A stretch of DNA of 64,000 nt from an uncultured Sphingomonadaceae bacterium (lineage in GTDB: Bacteria > Pseudomonadota > Alphaproteobacteria > Sphingomonadales > Sphingomonadaceae): contig CANLBM010000006.1 of the NCBI GenBank assembly GCA_947488845.1, positions 1-64,000 of the forward strand, written 5' to 3'. Below the pieces are notes generated by a model that made no database searches, was not told the origin of the DNA, and saw only the letters and a list, made by a program, of their open reading frames with translations. Below are positions 8,457-16,445 of this stretch, piece after piece. The position numbers were made by a program, and so were the translations under genes. The first letter of the stretch is position 1. Each line of letters opens with the position of its first letter.

Positions 8457-8634
8457 GCATATAACGCGTTATGCCGGCCGGGCTGGCCACACAAATCTTG
8501 ACGATTGCCGGGTAACAATCAACACGGGCCATTAATCCGCTCCGCCAATCGGCGAAGCTCTAGGTGACCAGCATAGAAAATCCGTGCATGTAGCTTTCCG
8601 GATTCTCCGCTATGCCAGCGGAATGGAATTACCG

Positions 8635-10145
8635 ATGCCCGATAAAATGTCGCCTATGGTCGACCGACTATCCCCGGATAGTTCGCGTAGCTATTTTGCA
8701 TTCTTCATCGGGATTGCTGTTTTCATCGCCGGAACTCTGGCAACCTATGTGGCCCAGAATGCGGACCGTCCGATCAGTGCGGCGCTGATCTATGTGTCCG
8801 CCGTTACCATCATCGGCGCAGTCAACGGCCTCCGCGGCGGCTTGCTGGCGGGCATTGGCGCCTCCTTTTTCTATAATTTCTTCTTCAGCGAGCCGTTGCT
8901 GGATTTTGGCGTCACCACATCTGATGAATATATCCCGCTGCTGGCGTTTAACCTAAGCGCCCTTTTGTCGGGCGCGCTGGCGGGACGGATCAATGACCGG
9001 GCCCGCGCGGCAGAGATAGCGCAGCAAAAAACAACCTGCTCCTCGATATCAGCAACCAGCTTCAAACCGCCGTCCATCTGGAAGATATCGACCGGGCAAT
9101 CGTCCGGACGGGGATATTCGATTCCGCCAGTACATTCGAGATTTATGCGCTCAGCGACGATCTATGGATAGCGGTTGCCGGAAAAGAACGATGGCTGGCC
9201 GAAGCCCGGCAGGCTGTCGGAACCGATGCGTTACAGAATCTTCAGGACCGGAAAATCGCCTATCAGCTGTCATCTTCGCAGCGCCCTGTGGGGATGCTGA
9301 TCTGCACTGAGAACGCGCAAAACTCCAAAAGACTGAGCAAGATAGATTTCACCGCAGTATTGAACCTGCTGAGCATGGCGATCGACCGGTTTGTTCTTCT
9401 GCATCAGAAAGCGGAAGCGGAAGCGATGCGCCGGTCGGAAGAATTCAAGACCGCGCTGCTTTCGTCCATTTCGCACGACATGCGCACGCCGCTTGCGGCC
9501 ATCTCCGCATCGGCGTCCAGTCTTGCCTCCTATGGCGAGAAGTTGCCCGAAGCGTCCCGCAAAGACATGCTGACGATCATTCAGGACCAGTGCGAACGCC
9601 TGAACCGCTATACAACCAACCTGCTAAACCTGGGCCGGCTGCAAGCCGGGATATCACCGGACCAGCTGGAAAGTCTGGATTTACTGGAAATGCTGGGTTC
9701 GGCCGTCAACGCGGTAAAGCTGCATCATAGCGGACGGGAAATCATCATATCCCTGCCATTTGATTCGTGCACGGTGCGCGCCAATCCGGTCATGCTGGAA
9801 CAATTATTTTACAATATTCTGGAAAATGCGGTCCAATATAGTCCCGAAACCGCGCCCGTCTTGATTACCGGTCACAAACAGGCCGGGCGGGTGGAAATTG
9901 CGATTTCGGATCAGGGATACGGGATCCCGGCTTCAGAGCTGACTAGGGTTTTTGACCGCTTTTACCGCTCGGCAGAAAATGTGCGCAAGGAAGGCCATGG
10001 CCTGGGTCTTTCGATCGCTTCCGGATTTGCCCAGGCCTTCGGTGGCAAGGTCGCCGCGCATAGCCCGCTGGAAATGGGCAAAGGGACGAAGATAGTCGTC
10101 AAGCTTCCGGTATCCCCCTCCCCCTCAGAAAGCATTGGTCGATGA
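8635..10145 (+). pseudogene. KdpD-like sensor histidine kinase, frameshifted in an A6 run
   Basis: Two frames together encode one kinase. The first (to about 9031) starts at ATG 8635 after GGAAT and carries a four-helix DUF4118 membrane domain. Reading then has to move -1 at the A6 tract 9026-9031; the other frame continues with NNLLLDISNQLQTAVHLEDI, a GAF-like region, the His-box SSISHDMRTPLAAIS, and an ATPase domain (FYNILENAVQYSP, DQGYGIP, HGLGLSIASGFAQAFGG). The large N-terminal KdpD/USP domain of full KdpD is absent. The stop overlaps the response regulator start (ATGA). The cause may be a real one-base loss, sequencing error, phase variation or slippage at the A tract. No kdpFABC genes are in the window. 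Confidence 0.8.
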
Positions 10146-10831
10146 ACGCGAAAATATTACTGGTCGATGACGAGACAGCTCTCATCCGCTCGCTGCAACC
10201 CGTGCTAATTGCACAGGGTTATAGTGTTGATTCAGCCGGGACAGCCACAGAATCCTTGAAAAAGGCAAAAGATACCGTGTTTGATATCATCCTGCTCGAC
10301 CTCGGCTTGCCCGATGCCGATGGCAAGGAAATCATCTCCAAATTGCTGAGCATGAACGCCTTGTCAATTCTCATCCTGTCGGCCCGCCATCAGGAAGCGG
10401 AAAAGGTCGCCGCACTGGATCAGGGCGCGGATGATTTCATCAACAAGCCGTTTAATATCGAAGAATTATTGGCGCGAATCAGGGCCGCTGTCCGGCGGAA
10501 GAAGAATGAGGCGGTCAAAAACCAGCAGTTCCAGTCCGGTCCATTGTCGATCGACTTTCTCAAAAGGAAGGTCATCTTGATGGGCGAGGAAATCAAATTT
10601 TCACCCAAGGAATACGATCTGCTGGAAACGCTGGCGCGGCATGCCGGACAGGTTGTCACCCATCGCCAGCTTCTGCTCGCCGGATGGAATGACCCCACGG
10701 TCGACACCCAATATTTGCGGAGCTATATGGCGCTTATCCGCCAGAAGCTGGAGTGCGATTCATCGCAACCGGAATATCTGCTGACCGAGCCTGACGTCGG
10801 CTATCGGCTGGATATTGAATCGGAACATTGA
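10142..10831 (+). CDS. OmpR/KdpE-family response regulator
   Basis: A 229-residue two-domain regulator. The receiver domain has the acidic pocket DDE at 9-11, the phospho-acceptor Asp in LLDLGLPD at about 54 and the KPF lysine at about 104. The C-terminal winged helix (FSPKEYDLLETLARHAGQVV to YLLTEPDVGYRL) is closest to KdpE. It is translationally coupled to the kinase by an ATGA overlap. If the kinase frameshift is real, this regulator has lost its coupled partner or depends on low-level frame restoration. Confidence 0.9.
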   Translation: MNAKILLVDDETALIRSLQPVLIAQGYSVDSAGTATESLKKAKDTVFDIILLDLGLPDADGKEIISKLLSMNALSILILSARHQEAEKVAALDQGADDFINKPFNIEELLARIRAAVRRKKNEAVKNQQFQSGPLSIDFLKRKVILMGEEIKFSPKEYDLLETLARHAGQVVTHRQLLLAGWNDPTVDTQYLRSYMALIRQKLECDSSQPEYLLTEPDVGYRLDIESEH

Positions 10832-10843
10832 AAAGTGAAAGTG

Positions 10844-10887
10844 GATGACGTGGGCGGCCTCGGAGCAACGGAGCGGCCCGCGTCATC
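10844..10887 (+). terminator. Hairpin after the response regulator
   Basis: GATGACGTGGGC (10844-10855) pairs with GCCCGCGTCATC (10876-10887), a 12-bp stem with one G-T pair and a 20-base loop, starting 12 bases after the stop codon. No T-run follows, so factor-independent termination is doubtful; it may stabilise the 3' end. Confidence 0.4.
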
Positions 10888-10966
10888 TCAGGGGGGGACC
10901 CTGCATCATGCTGTCCCTGAAGTGGACGCACCTCTTTTACGGCAAACAGGATCGAGTTGTTACAAT

Positions 10967-11008
10967 GGATTTCATATGGCTGCGCACGAGCGGGCGCATA
11001 TGAAATCC
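10967..11008. repeat. Perfect 12-bp inverted repeat
   Basis: GGATTTCATATG (10967-10978) is repeated exactly in inverse at 10997-11008, with an 18-base GC-rich spacer. It lies about 60 bases before the Pal-like gene. It could be an operator for a dimeric regulator or an mRNA hairpin in the leader; there is no T-run. Confidence 0.6.
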
Positions 11009-11069
11009 GTGGTAATCGCTTCGGGAGAATGGACTTATGACACGCCTGTAACATTCAAAAGGTTGAGCC

Positions 11070-11585
11070 ATGTCCAATTCACCAGTTTCACTAAATCTAT
11101 TAACAACACCATTGTTGATTGCGGCCTTGTCTCTGTCAGCTTGCAGCAAAAAGGCGCCGGAAGCTCTGCCGCCTGCACCGGGGGACAGCATGGATTATAA
11201 CAATTCATCCAGCGGTCCGGTCAAGGGCAGCCAGGAAGATTTTCTGGCCAATGTCGCCGCGGACAGAATATTCTTTGAAACCGACCGGAGCAATGTCGAT
11301 AGCGAAGATCAGCAGATATTGCGCAGTCAGGCCGCCTGGCTTGTCGCCAATCCGGTTGTCCGGATCCGCATCGAAGGCCATTGCGACGAACGCGGCACCC
11401 GCGAATATAACCTGGCCCTTGGCGAACGGCGGGCCAATGCGGCGAAAAACTATCTTTCAACGCTGGGCGTTGAATTGTCGAGAATATCAGTCGTCAGCTT
11501 CGGCAAGGAACGCCCCGACGCCTTGGGCTCGGATGAGCAGGCATGGACCCTGAATCGCCGCGCCGTAACGGTGACGGTCCGCTAG
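11070..11585 (+). CDS. OmpA-domain peptidoglycan-associated lipoprotein (Pal-like)
   Basis: A 171-residue outer-membrane lipoprotein. The signal peptide ends in a lipobox (LSAC, Cys25). The OmpA-like peptidoglycan-binding domain occupies about 70-170, with IRIEGHCDERGTREYNLALG and the arginine-rich LGERRANAAKNYL characteristic of Pal. The usual Pal sits at the end of tolQRAB-pal; none of those genes are near, so this is an orphan or second copy. It should tether the outer membrane to peptidoglycan. The leader contains the inverted repeat at 10967-11008. Confidence 0.9.
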   Translation: MSNSPVSLNLLTTPLLIAALSLSACSKKAPEALPPAPGDSMDYNNSSSGPVKGSQEDFLANVAADRIFFETDRSNVDSEDQQILRSQAAWLVANPVVRIRIEGHCDERGTREYNLALGERRANAAKNYLSTLGVELSRISVVSFGKERPDALGSDEQAWTLNRRAVTVTVR

Positions 11586-11656
11586 ATATCAGTCTGGAGA
11601 CACACCGGCCTGACCAGGCTGTTCCATCATGATCCACCGACAAAGATGTTGGTGAA

Positions 11657-12205
11657 TCATGAAGGTCGGGACTGTTGCTGGCGAGGCCGGTCAGGACGAT
11701 AGCGCTCGCTGGCGATCACACCTTTTAAAAGTTCGGACTGGATATTACGATCGCCGTCCGTGGCGTGCAGCACCGACACATCGCCTGTAGTTTCGGCGAT
11801 CACGGCCAATACTTGTGAAAAATTCAGGGCATTCGCCTCGCGCAATTTCCCCCAAAGGTCGCTTTCGGTCATCTTTGCTTTTTTCAGCTGATCATGCTGG
11901 ATTTCACCACCGATCATGATCAGCCGTGGTCTGTTATCAGCCAGCAATTGCAGACCGGGAAACCGGCTTCTGAGCACCGCCATTCCGATCTGGAGTCCGA
12001 ACAGAATCACGAGTGCTGCGATGCCGTTTGCAATCGGCGGATCTTTGGAGAGGATGACCGAACCGAGCACCGACCCGATTGCAACCGTGACGGCGAAATC
12101 AAAGCCGCTCATCTTGGAGAAGCTGCGTACTCCGGCCAGCCGGGTAAGGACGATCACCGCCACATACATGCAAGAGGCAGACAGAGCGATCAGCGCGACC
12201 TGCAC
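11657..12205 (-). CDS. DUF421 (YetF-type) membrane protein
   Basis: A 182-residue protein with three N-terminal membrane helices (about 5-25, 35-52, 60-78) followed by a cytosolic alpha/beta domain. VLTRLAGVRSFSKMSGFDF and the ATVAIGS-like segment are typical of DUF421, as is the NRPRLIMIGGEI stretch. The biochemical role of the family is not settled; Bacillus homologues are stress or sporulation associated. It follows the hemerythrin gene by 58 bases on the same strand and may share its promoter. Confidence 0.85.
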   Translation of the reverse strand: MQVALIALSASCMYVAVIVLTRLAGVRSFSKMSGFDFAVTVAIGSVLGSVILSKDPPIANGIAALVILFGLQIGMAVLRSRFPGLQLLADNRPRLIMIGGEIQHDQLKKAKMTESDLWGKLREANALNFSQVLAVIAETTGDVSVLHATDGDRNIQSELLKGVIASERYRPDRPRQQQSRPS

Positions 12206-12263
12206 TCATCCTGTGCTGGTCCAGTCCGACAGCATGTCAGCAGCCCCGGGTCCGATCAGTTCA

Positions 12264-12713
12264 TCAAGCAACTTCCTGTTTCTCCACCGGCTTGCGATCA
12301 TCAAAAATTTTGCCAAGTTCTTGCGCGCGCTCGGCACTCATATCCTTCTTGGCGGCAGCAAATATCTCGTCTTCTTCCTCGTCCATATGATGTTCCAGCC
12401 GTTCCTTCAGCGTTTTGAACCGCGTCAGCCAGCCGCTACTGTCAAAATCCATATCGACCAGATCCTCGAAATAATCTTCTGCTTCCTTATGCTCGGCTAC
12501 CGAATGGCGGCCCTTGTCCTGCAGATCGGGCCTGCTCAGCATCTCGGCATATAGGGACTGTTCTTCGGCATTCGCATGGGCTGAAACATCGATGCGCAGC
12601 TTTTCAAAAGCCTCGCGCCTTTCCTTGCTGTCGCCGCTTGTTTCCGCCACTCTGTCGAGCATCTCGCGATGACGGTCGTGATCCTGTTTGAGGCGGTCAA
12701 AAATGTCAGTCAT
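12264..12713 (-). CDS. Hemerythrin HHE-domain protein
   Basis: A 149-residue four-helix protein expected to bind a di-iron site. Candidate ligands are H12, H46 and E50 (SAHANAEEQ), H70/H75 and H108 with nearby acidic residues (LEHHMDEEEDE). Such small HHE proteins are common in oxidative- and general-stress regulons of alphaproteobacteria. A GGAAC-N16-AGTT element lies 40 bases upstream, in keeping with EcfG control. DUF421 follows on the same strand. Confidence 0.9.
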   Translation of the reverse strand: MTDIFDRLKQDHDRHREMLDRVAETSGDSKERREAFEKLRIDVSAHANAEEQSLYAEMLSRPDLQDKGRHSVAEHKEAEDYFEDLVDMDFDSSGWLTRFKTLKERLEHHMDEEEDEIFAAAKKDMSAERAQELGKIFDDRKPVEKQEVA

Positions 12714-12752
12714 AATATCTCCATCGTCTATATTCTCCTGATTAGACGCACG

Positions 12753-12777
12753 AACTGCCTATCGGTTGCGTCGTTCC
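12753..12777 (-). promoter_or_regulatory. EcfG-like promoter for hemerythrin
   Basis: On the minus strand GGAAC (12777-12773), a 16-base spacer, then AGTT (12756-12753). The -35 is a perfect match to the EcfG pattern and the -10 differs in its first base. Confidence 0.45.
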
Positions 12778-12905
12778 GGATCGCGGAATCAGGAGTATCT
12801 TGCGGAGGAGCCTTTTGGCCCGCCGGGACGCTACGCGCAGAAATGTTGAAAAGCCTCATGTTCAAAGGCATCGGACATGGACGAAAAATTTTTTGCTGCT
12901 CGGGG

Positions 12906-12930
12906 GGAACCAATGGTTTTGCGAAAGGTT
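12906..12930 (+). promoter_or_regulatory. EcfG-like promoter for a candidate small RNA
   Basis: GGAAC (12906-12910), 16 bases, GGTT (12927-12930). No protein gene of normal size follows on this strand; the transcript would run into the hairpin ending at 13056. Confidence 0.5.
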
Positions 12931-12936
12931 GTAAGC

Positions 12937-13056
12937 TTTGAATGAACGACAATCCCCGACCCGGGTTTGCCTTCATTCCTCAAAAGCCGGCTGGGAAATT
13001 TGTCGATTCGTAATCCCCCCCGTTTTCCGAACGGATAGATTTCCCAGCCACTTTTT
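12937..13056 (+). ncRNA. Candidate stress-induced small RNA (or tiny-peptide mRNA)
   Basis: A transcript from the promoter just upstream would be about 120 bases and end in a strong structure: GGCTGGGAAAT (12989-12999) pairs exactly with ATTTCCCAGCC (13039-13049), enclosing a smaller hairpin CCGTT-TTCCG-AACGG (13020-13034), and is followed by ACTTTTTC, a terminator-like T-run. A 23-codon frame (ATG 12942 to TAA 13013) begins almost at the predicted start and runs into the stem; it has no ribosome binding site. The promoter plus terminator architecture supports a regulatory RNA; its existence is inference. Confidence 0.5.
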
Positions 13057-13189
13057 CAAACCTGACATTGCAAACATCCGTCTGCTTCGACAGTCGACCC
13101 GCAACCGAGCTTCGGTTGGCAAACTCTGGCTGGCAAAAAAATAGCCAGGACATATTGCCTGGCCATTCTCGTTTACTGAAGGTCGTAGA

Positions 13190-13417
13190 TTATTGTTCGG
13201 AAGGCATTTTCACGTCGACATCGGGCACGTCCACAGTGACCTCTTCCGTACCGACTTCAACGTCAGCCGTGTCCACCTCGACCTCTGGAAGCTTGCCGGC
13301 ATCACCGGATACATCGACATCCACCGAAGGCATTTCGCCTTCTTCGGTAACATTGGCTTCACAGCCAGCGAGTGTAAGGCCGGCAGCAATTGCTGCCACG
13401 ATTGCTATTTTTTTCAT
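13190..13417 (-). CDS. Small acidic lipoprotein
   Basis: A 75-residue protein with a clear lipoprotein signal (MKKIAIVAAIAAG, lipobox LAGC, Cys19). The mature part is short-periodic and acidic, alternating Val with Asp/Glu (PSVDVDVSGD, EVEVDTADVEV, VDVPDVDVKMP), which suggests an extended beta-rich or disordered surface chain. AAGGGAG lies 6 bases before the chosen ATG; another ATG one codon earlier is possible. I do not recognise a family. A GGAAC-N17-CGTT promoter upstream puts it in the stress regulon. Confidence 0.85.
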   Translation of the reverse strand: MKKIAIVAAIAAGLTLAGCEANVTEEGEMPSVDVDVSGDAGKLPEVEVDTADVEVGTEEVTVDVPDVDVKMPSEQ

Positions 13418-13449
13418 CATGAACTCCCTTTGATTGGTTCGATATATGC

Positions 13450-13475
13450 AACGCATAGAGCCAGCCGAAAGTTCC
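13450..13475 (-). promoter_or_regulatory. EcfG-like promoter for the small lipoprotein
   Basis: Minus strand GGAAC (13475-13471), 17-base spacer, CGTT (13453-13450): a perfect match to the alphaproteobacterial EcfG consensus, about 30 bases before the start codon. Confidence 0.65.
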
Positions 13476-13489
13476 ATCAGCCCGGAAAA

Positions 13490-14227
13490 TTAATTGCGGC
13501 CCAGGCGCATCCGGAAAGCGTCGAGATGGAAATAGGCCGGATCAAACTGGCTGATATCAGCGAGGCGGGCTGCGTCTGTAAACTGAATCCAGCCATTGTC
13601 CCGCTCGAGCAGTCCGTCACGTTCCAGCTGCCGGAGCACCCGGTTGGTATGAATGGGGGTCAAGCCAAGCGCGTCGGCGATGACTGTTTGCGTCAACGGC
13701 ACGCGAAACCCGTCGCTTGTGCCCTCGCCGGCGATTTGCACTCGCCTGTGTAATTCGAGAAGGAAATGCCCAATTCTCTCACGCGCTGTCTGTTGTCCGT
13801 TGCGAACAATCTGTTCCCGCAAGAAAGCTTCTTCTTGAACCTGCATCCACCAGAAGGCGAGAGTCAGTTGCCCGGACTCGGTAAGCAGGCGGCGAAATAC
13901 CGAAGGCTTGACCGACAATGCGGTCAGGTCGGTGACAGTTTTTACCGAATGATCGGCCTCGGCGGCGACCAGAACCTGCAGATCGAACATATCTCCGGGC
14001 AAGAGTATGTTCAGGACCTGACGCCTGCCATCCTCCAGCGACTTGTAGCGGATAGCCCAGCCTTCCTTGACGATCAGTACGCTGTCCATTTCCTGACCGG
14101 CATCGACAATTTCGGTATTTTTCGCGAAATGCTGTACCCGCCCGTCCAGCTGCACGATCACCTGTTGATCCGTAGTATCAAGGTCGGCGTAGAAGGATAT
14201 CCGCCGCAGCAGGGCCCTTTGCGCCAC
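13490..14227 (-). CDS. Crp/Fnr family transcriptional regulator
   Basis: A 245-residue regulator. The cyclic-nucleotide-type beta-roll covers about 15-130 (VIVQLDGRVQHFAKNTEIV, LLPGDMFDLQVL), and the helix-turn-helix lies at about 180-215 (PLTQTVIADALGLTPIHTNRVLRQLERDGLL). There is no N-terminal cysteine cluster, so it is not an FNR-type oxygen sensor. The start is GTG 14227, whose first base is shared with the stop of the upstream histidine kinase, so the two are coupled. The effector is unknown. Confidence 0.88.
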   Translation of the reverse strand: MAQRALLRRISFYADLDTTDQQVIVQLDGRVQHFAKNTEIVDAGQEMDSVLIVKEGWAIRYKSLEDGRRQVLNILLPGDMFDLQVLVAAEADHSVKTVTDLTALSVKPSVFRRLLTESGQLTLAFWWMQVQEEAFLREQIVRNGQQTARERIGHFLLELHRRVQIAGEGTSDGFRVPLTQTVIADALGLTPIHTNRVLRQLERDGLLERDNGWIQFTDAARLADISQFDPAYFHLDAFRMRLGRN

Positions 14228-15732
14228 TAACCAACCCGATCTTCAGGAACAGGGAACACAACTGTGCAAAGCAAACCGTCCGCGGTCCAGTCTCGCGTAA
14301 TTTCTCCACGTAGGTTGCGCGTGATACTGTGATCGATAAGGGCGGAGCCAAATCCGGACATAGAAGGCACTGTTTCCGCAATGGGTCCGCCGCGTTCTGT
14401 CCACGTCAGATGTATGATATCCTGGCCATTCTCTGCCTCAATGGCCCAGTCTATTTTTACCAGCCCCTTTCCGCTGGTCAGGGCACCATATTTGACTGCA
14501 TTGGTGGCCAGTTCGTTAAGTACCAGCGAAATCGACACCATCGCATTTTCCGATAGCGAGAAATCGGGACCAGACCAGCGCACCCTCGGGTAGGTCTGGC
14601 AAAGATCCCTGACCAGCGCGGCAAAGGAACCGGTCACGAAATTGGTGTCGAGCAGAATTTGCTGGGCCCGGTTGAGAGCGTTCAACCGGCTCTTTATCCG
14701 CTCGATATAGTCGTCGATCGATGTGGCCGAATTCTTGGTCAGCGACATGATCGATTGCAGCGTCGCGAACAGGTTTCGCAGACGATGATGCAACTCGCGG
14801 GTATGGAGCCGCAACTGCTCCTGCTGGTCGACGGAATGGGTTATGTCCTTGTTGATACCCGTCAGCGTCGGGCGCCCGTTGGCTTCGAGATAGTCACCAT
14901 AGCCTTCCACCCAGCGAATTTCGCCGGAGGGCAATATGATACGAAAACGCGTTTCAAATTTTTCGCCCGGAGCGACCGCCAGACCCATGGCTTGCCGCAC
15001 GGCTTCCTGATCGTCGGGATGGACGCGAGCCAATGCACTTTCCACTTCCGTGATCGCTTCGCCGGCGTCTTCTCCCCATATTTTCATATAGGCCCCGCCC
15101 CAGTCGATTAGTCCGGTTTCAAGATCGATCCGGAAACTGCCGACGTCGCTGAGCGCCAGTGTAAGGTCGAGATTGGAACGGGCGATGGCAGCATTTTTTT
15201 GCGCTTGTTCCCGCAAAATAATCTCACGGCGCAACTCCATTTCACTCATCACAATATCGGCCAGGCTGCGGAGCTGGTTGAGCTGGTTTTTGGTTATTCG
15301 AAATCGCGGGACGGTGTCGCCTATACTTAGTGCTCCCAAAACCAGTCCGCTGGGGGCAATCAGAGGCGCACCGACAAAGAAACGAAGGGAGGCATCACCT
15401 TTGACCAAGGGGTTATCCGCGAATTGCGGCTCTTTCTCGATATCCTCGATAACAACCGGCTCGCGACTTTCAATCAGTTCCGTGCATAAAGAAGCACTTC
15501 GGTCGACATGCACGGGAGGCAAGCCAACGACAGATTTGAACCATTCCCTGCTGTCATCAAAAAAAGCGATGGATGCCACCGGTGCCGAAAAAATGTCGGC
15601 GACCAACCGTGTGATACGGTCAAAGCCCTCCTCCGGCGCGCTATCCATGATTTGATAGCTGCTCAGAATGGCCAACCGCTCGGTTTCAATCGATGGATGT
15701 AGCTCGCGTCTGACACGGTTACCCGCACTCAT
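14227..15732 (-). CDS. GAF-PAS-HWE sensor histidine kinase
   Basis: A soluble 501-residue kinase. A GAF domain spans about 15-165 (RLVADIFSAPVASIAFFDD, LCTELIESREPVVIED), a PAS/PAC domain about 195-310 (IRWVEGYGDYLEANGRPTL), and the HWE-type kinase core about 320-500. The phosphorylatable His is in ELHHRLRNLFATLQS; the N box is LVLNELATNAVKYGAL and the C-terminal box GFGSALIDHS. ATG 15732 follows AAAGGATCAGAT. HWE/HisKA2 kinases commonly feed PhyR, and phyR is 0.7 kb away, so this is a candidate general-stress kinase (inference). It is overlapped by the Crp-family gene. Confidence 0.9.
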   Translation of the reverse strand: MSAGNRVRRELHPSIETERLAILSSYQIMDSAPEEGFDRITRLVADIFSAPVASIAFFDDSREWFKSVVGLPPVHVDRSASLCTELIESREPVVIEDIEKEPQFADNPLVKGDASLRFFVGAPLIAPSGLVLGALSIGDTVPRFRITKNQLNQLRSLADIVMSEMELRREIILREQAQKNAAIARSNLDLTLALSDVGSFRIDLETGLIDWGGAYMKIWGEDAGEAITEVESALARVHPDDQEAVRQAMGLAVAPGEKFETRFRIILPSGEIRWVEGYGDYLEANGRPTLTGINKDITHSVDQQEQLRLHTRELHHRLRNLFATLQSIMSLTKNSATSIDDYIERIKSRLNALNRAQQILLDTNFVTGSFAALVRDLCQTYPRVRWSGPDFSLSENAMVSISLVLNELATNAVKYGALTSGKGLVKIDWAIEAENGQDIIHLTWTERGGPIAETVPSMSGFGSALIDHSITRNLRGEITRDWTADGLLCTVVFPVPEDRVG

Positions 15733-15988
15733 ATCTGATCCTTTTACCCATGCCCCCGCAAGGGATCGACTTATCAACGCTCAACTCGCGATCTCGTTGC
15801 ATGGTTTTGGACAACCAAAGAAGCGAATCATATCCCGCTAACACAACAATCCGTCCGGGACGAACATAATCCGAGGCAGTCTTTGTCATGACCAGGGATG
15901 ATCCCGAAACTTTATATGCCATTTCAAGCCATAGAAAAGGCGAGGGAATTTCGACCCCTCCCCTCTTTTAGCCTGTTATCGCGGATGA

Positions 15989-16279
15989 CTAGCGACGAGC
16001 CATCAACGCTCCGATGATCAACCCCAGTCCCGCTGTAGCCGCGATGCTCACAATCGGATTTTCCTTGAAGGTGACACGCGCCTTTTCACGACCCTTTGTC
16101 CCGGCATCCATCGCGTTTTCGCGGGCGGCCTTCAACTTGGTTTTTGCGTTGGCGCGCAATTCTGAAGCATTGGCCTGCGCATCGACCTTGACGGATTTTG
16201 TCAATGTCGCCAAATCTGCTTTCAGGCTCTGTAGATCCGATTTTACCGCGCCCATTTCCTCTGAGTAATTACCTGTCAT
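15989..16279 (-). CDS. DUF883 / ElaB-YqjD-like membrane-anchored stress protein
   Basis: A 96-residue protein with a long amphipathic helix (about 8-72) and a C-terminal membrane helix (about 76-93, ending GALMARR). This is the ElaB/YqjD/DUF883 layout, whose E. coli members are stationary-phase inner-membrane proteins reported to bind ribosomes. A GGAAC-N16-CGTA element lies about 35 bases upstream, divergent from the phyR promoter. Confidence 0.85.
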   Translation of the reverse strand: MTGNYSEEMGAVKSDLQSLKADLATLTKSVKVDAQANASELRANAKTKLKAARENAMDAGTKGREKARVTFKENPIVSIAATAGLGLIIGALMARR

Positions 16280-16313
16280 TTCATTTTCTCCAATTTCCGT
16301 TTAATAAAGAGTC

Positions 16314-16338
16314 TACGAGCGCCGACCCGTTTGGTTCC
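16314..16338 (-). promoter_or_regulatory. EcfG-like promoter for the DUF883 gene
   Basis: Minus strand GGAAC (16338-16334), 16 bases, CGTA (16317-16314). One mismatch to the consensus -10. Confidence 0.5.
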
Positions 16339-16392
16339 GGGCCGGACCAGAAAATCAGTCTGATCGCCAACGCCATAATTATACTTTTTTGT

Positions 16393-16417
16393 GGAACTCT
16401 TTTCATTATCGGGCGTT
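16393..16417 (+). promoter_or_regulatory. EcfG-like promoter for phyR
   Basis: GGAAC (16393-16397), 16 bases, CGTT (16414-16417): a perfect consensus match 29 bases before the phyR ATG. Self-amplifying EcfG control of phyR is known in other alphaproteobacteria. Confidence 0.75.
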
Positions 16418-16445
16418 GGGGAGGAGTTCATGGAGATACATATAT

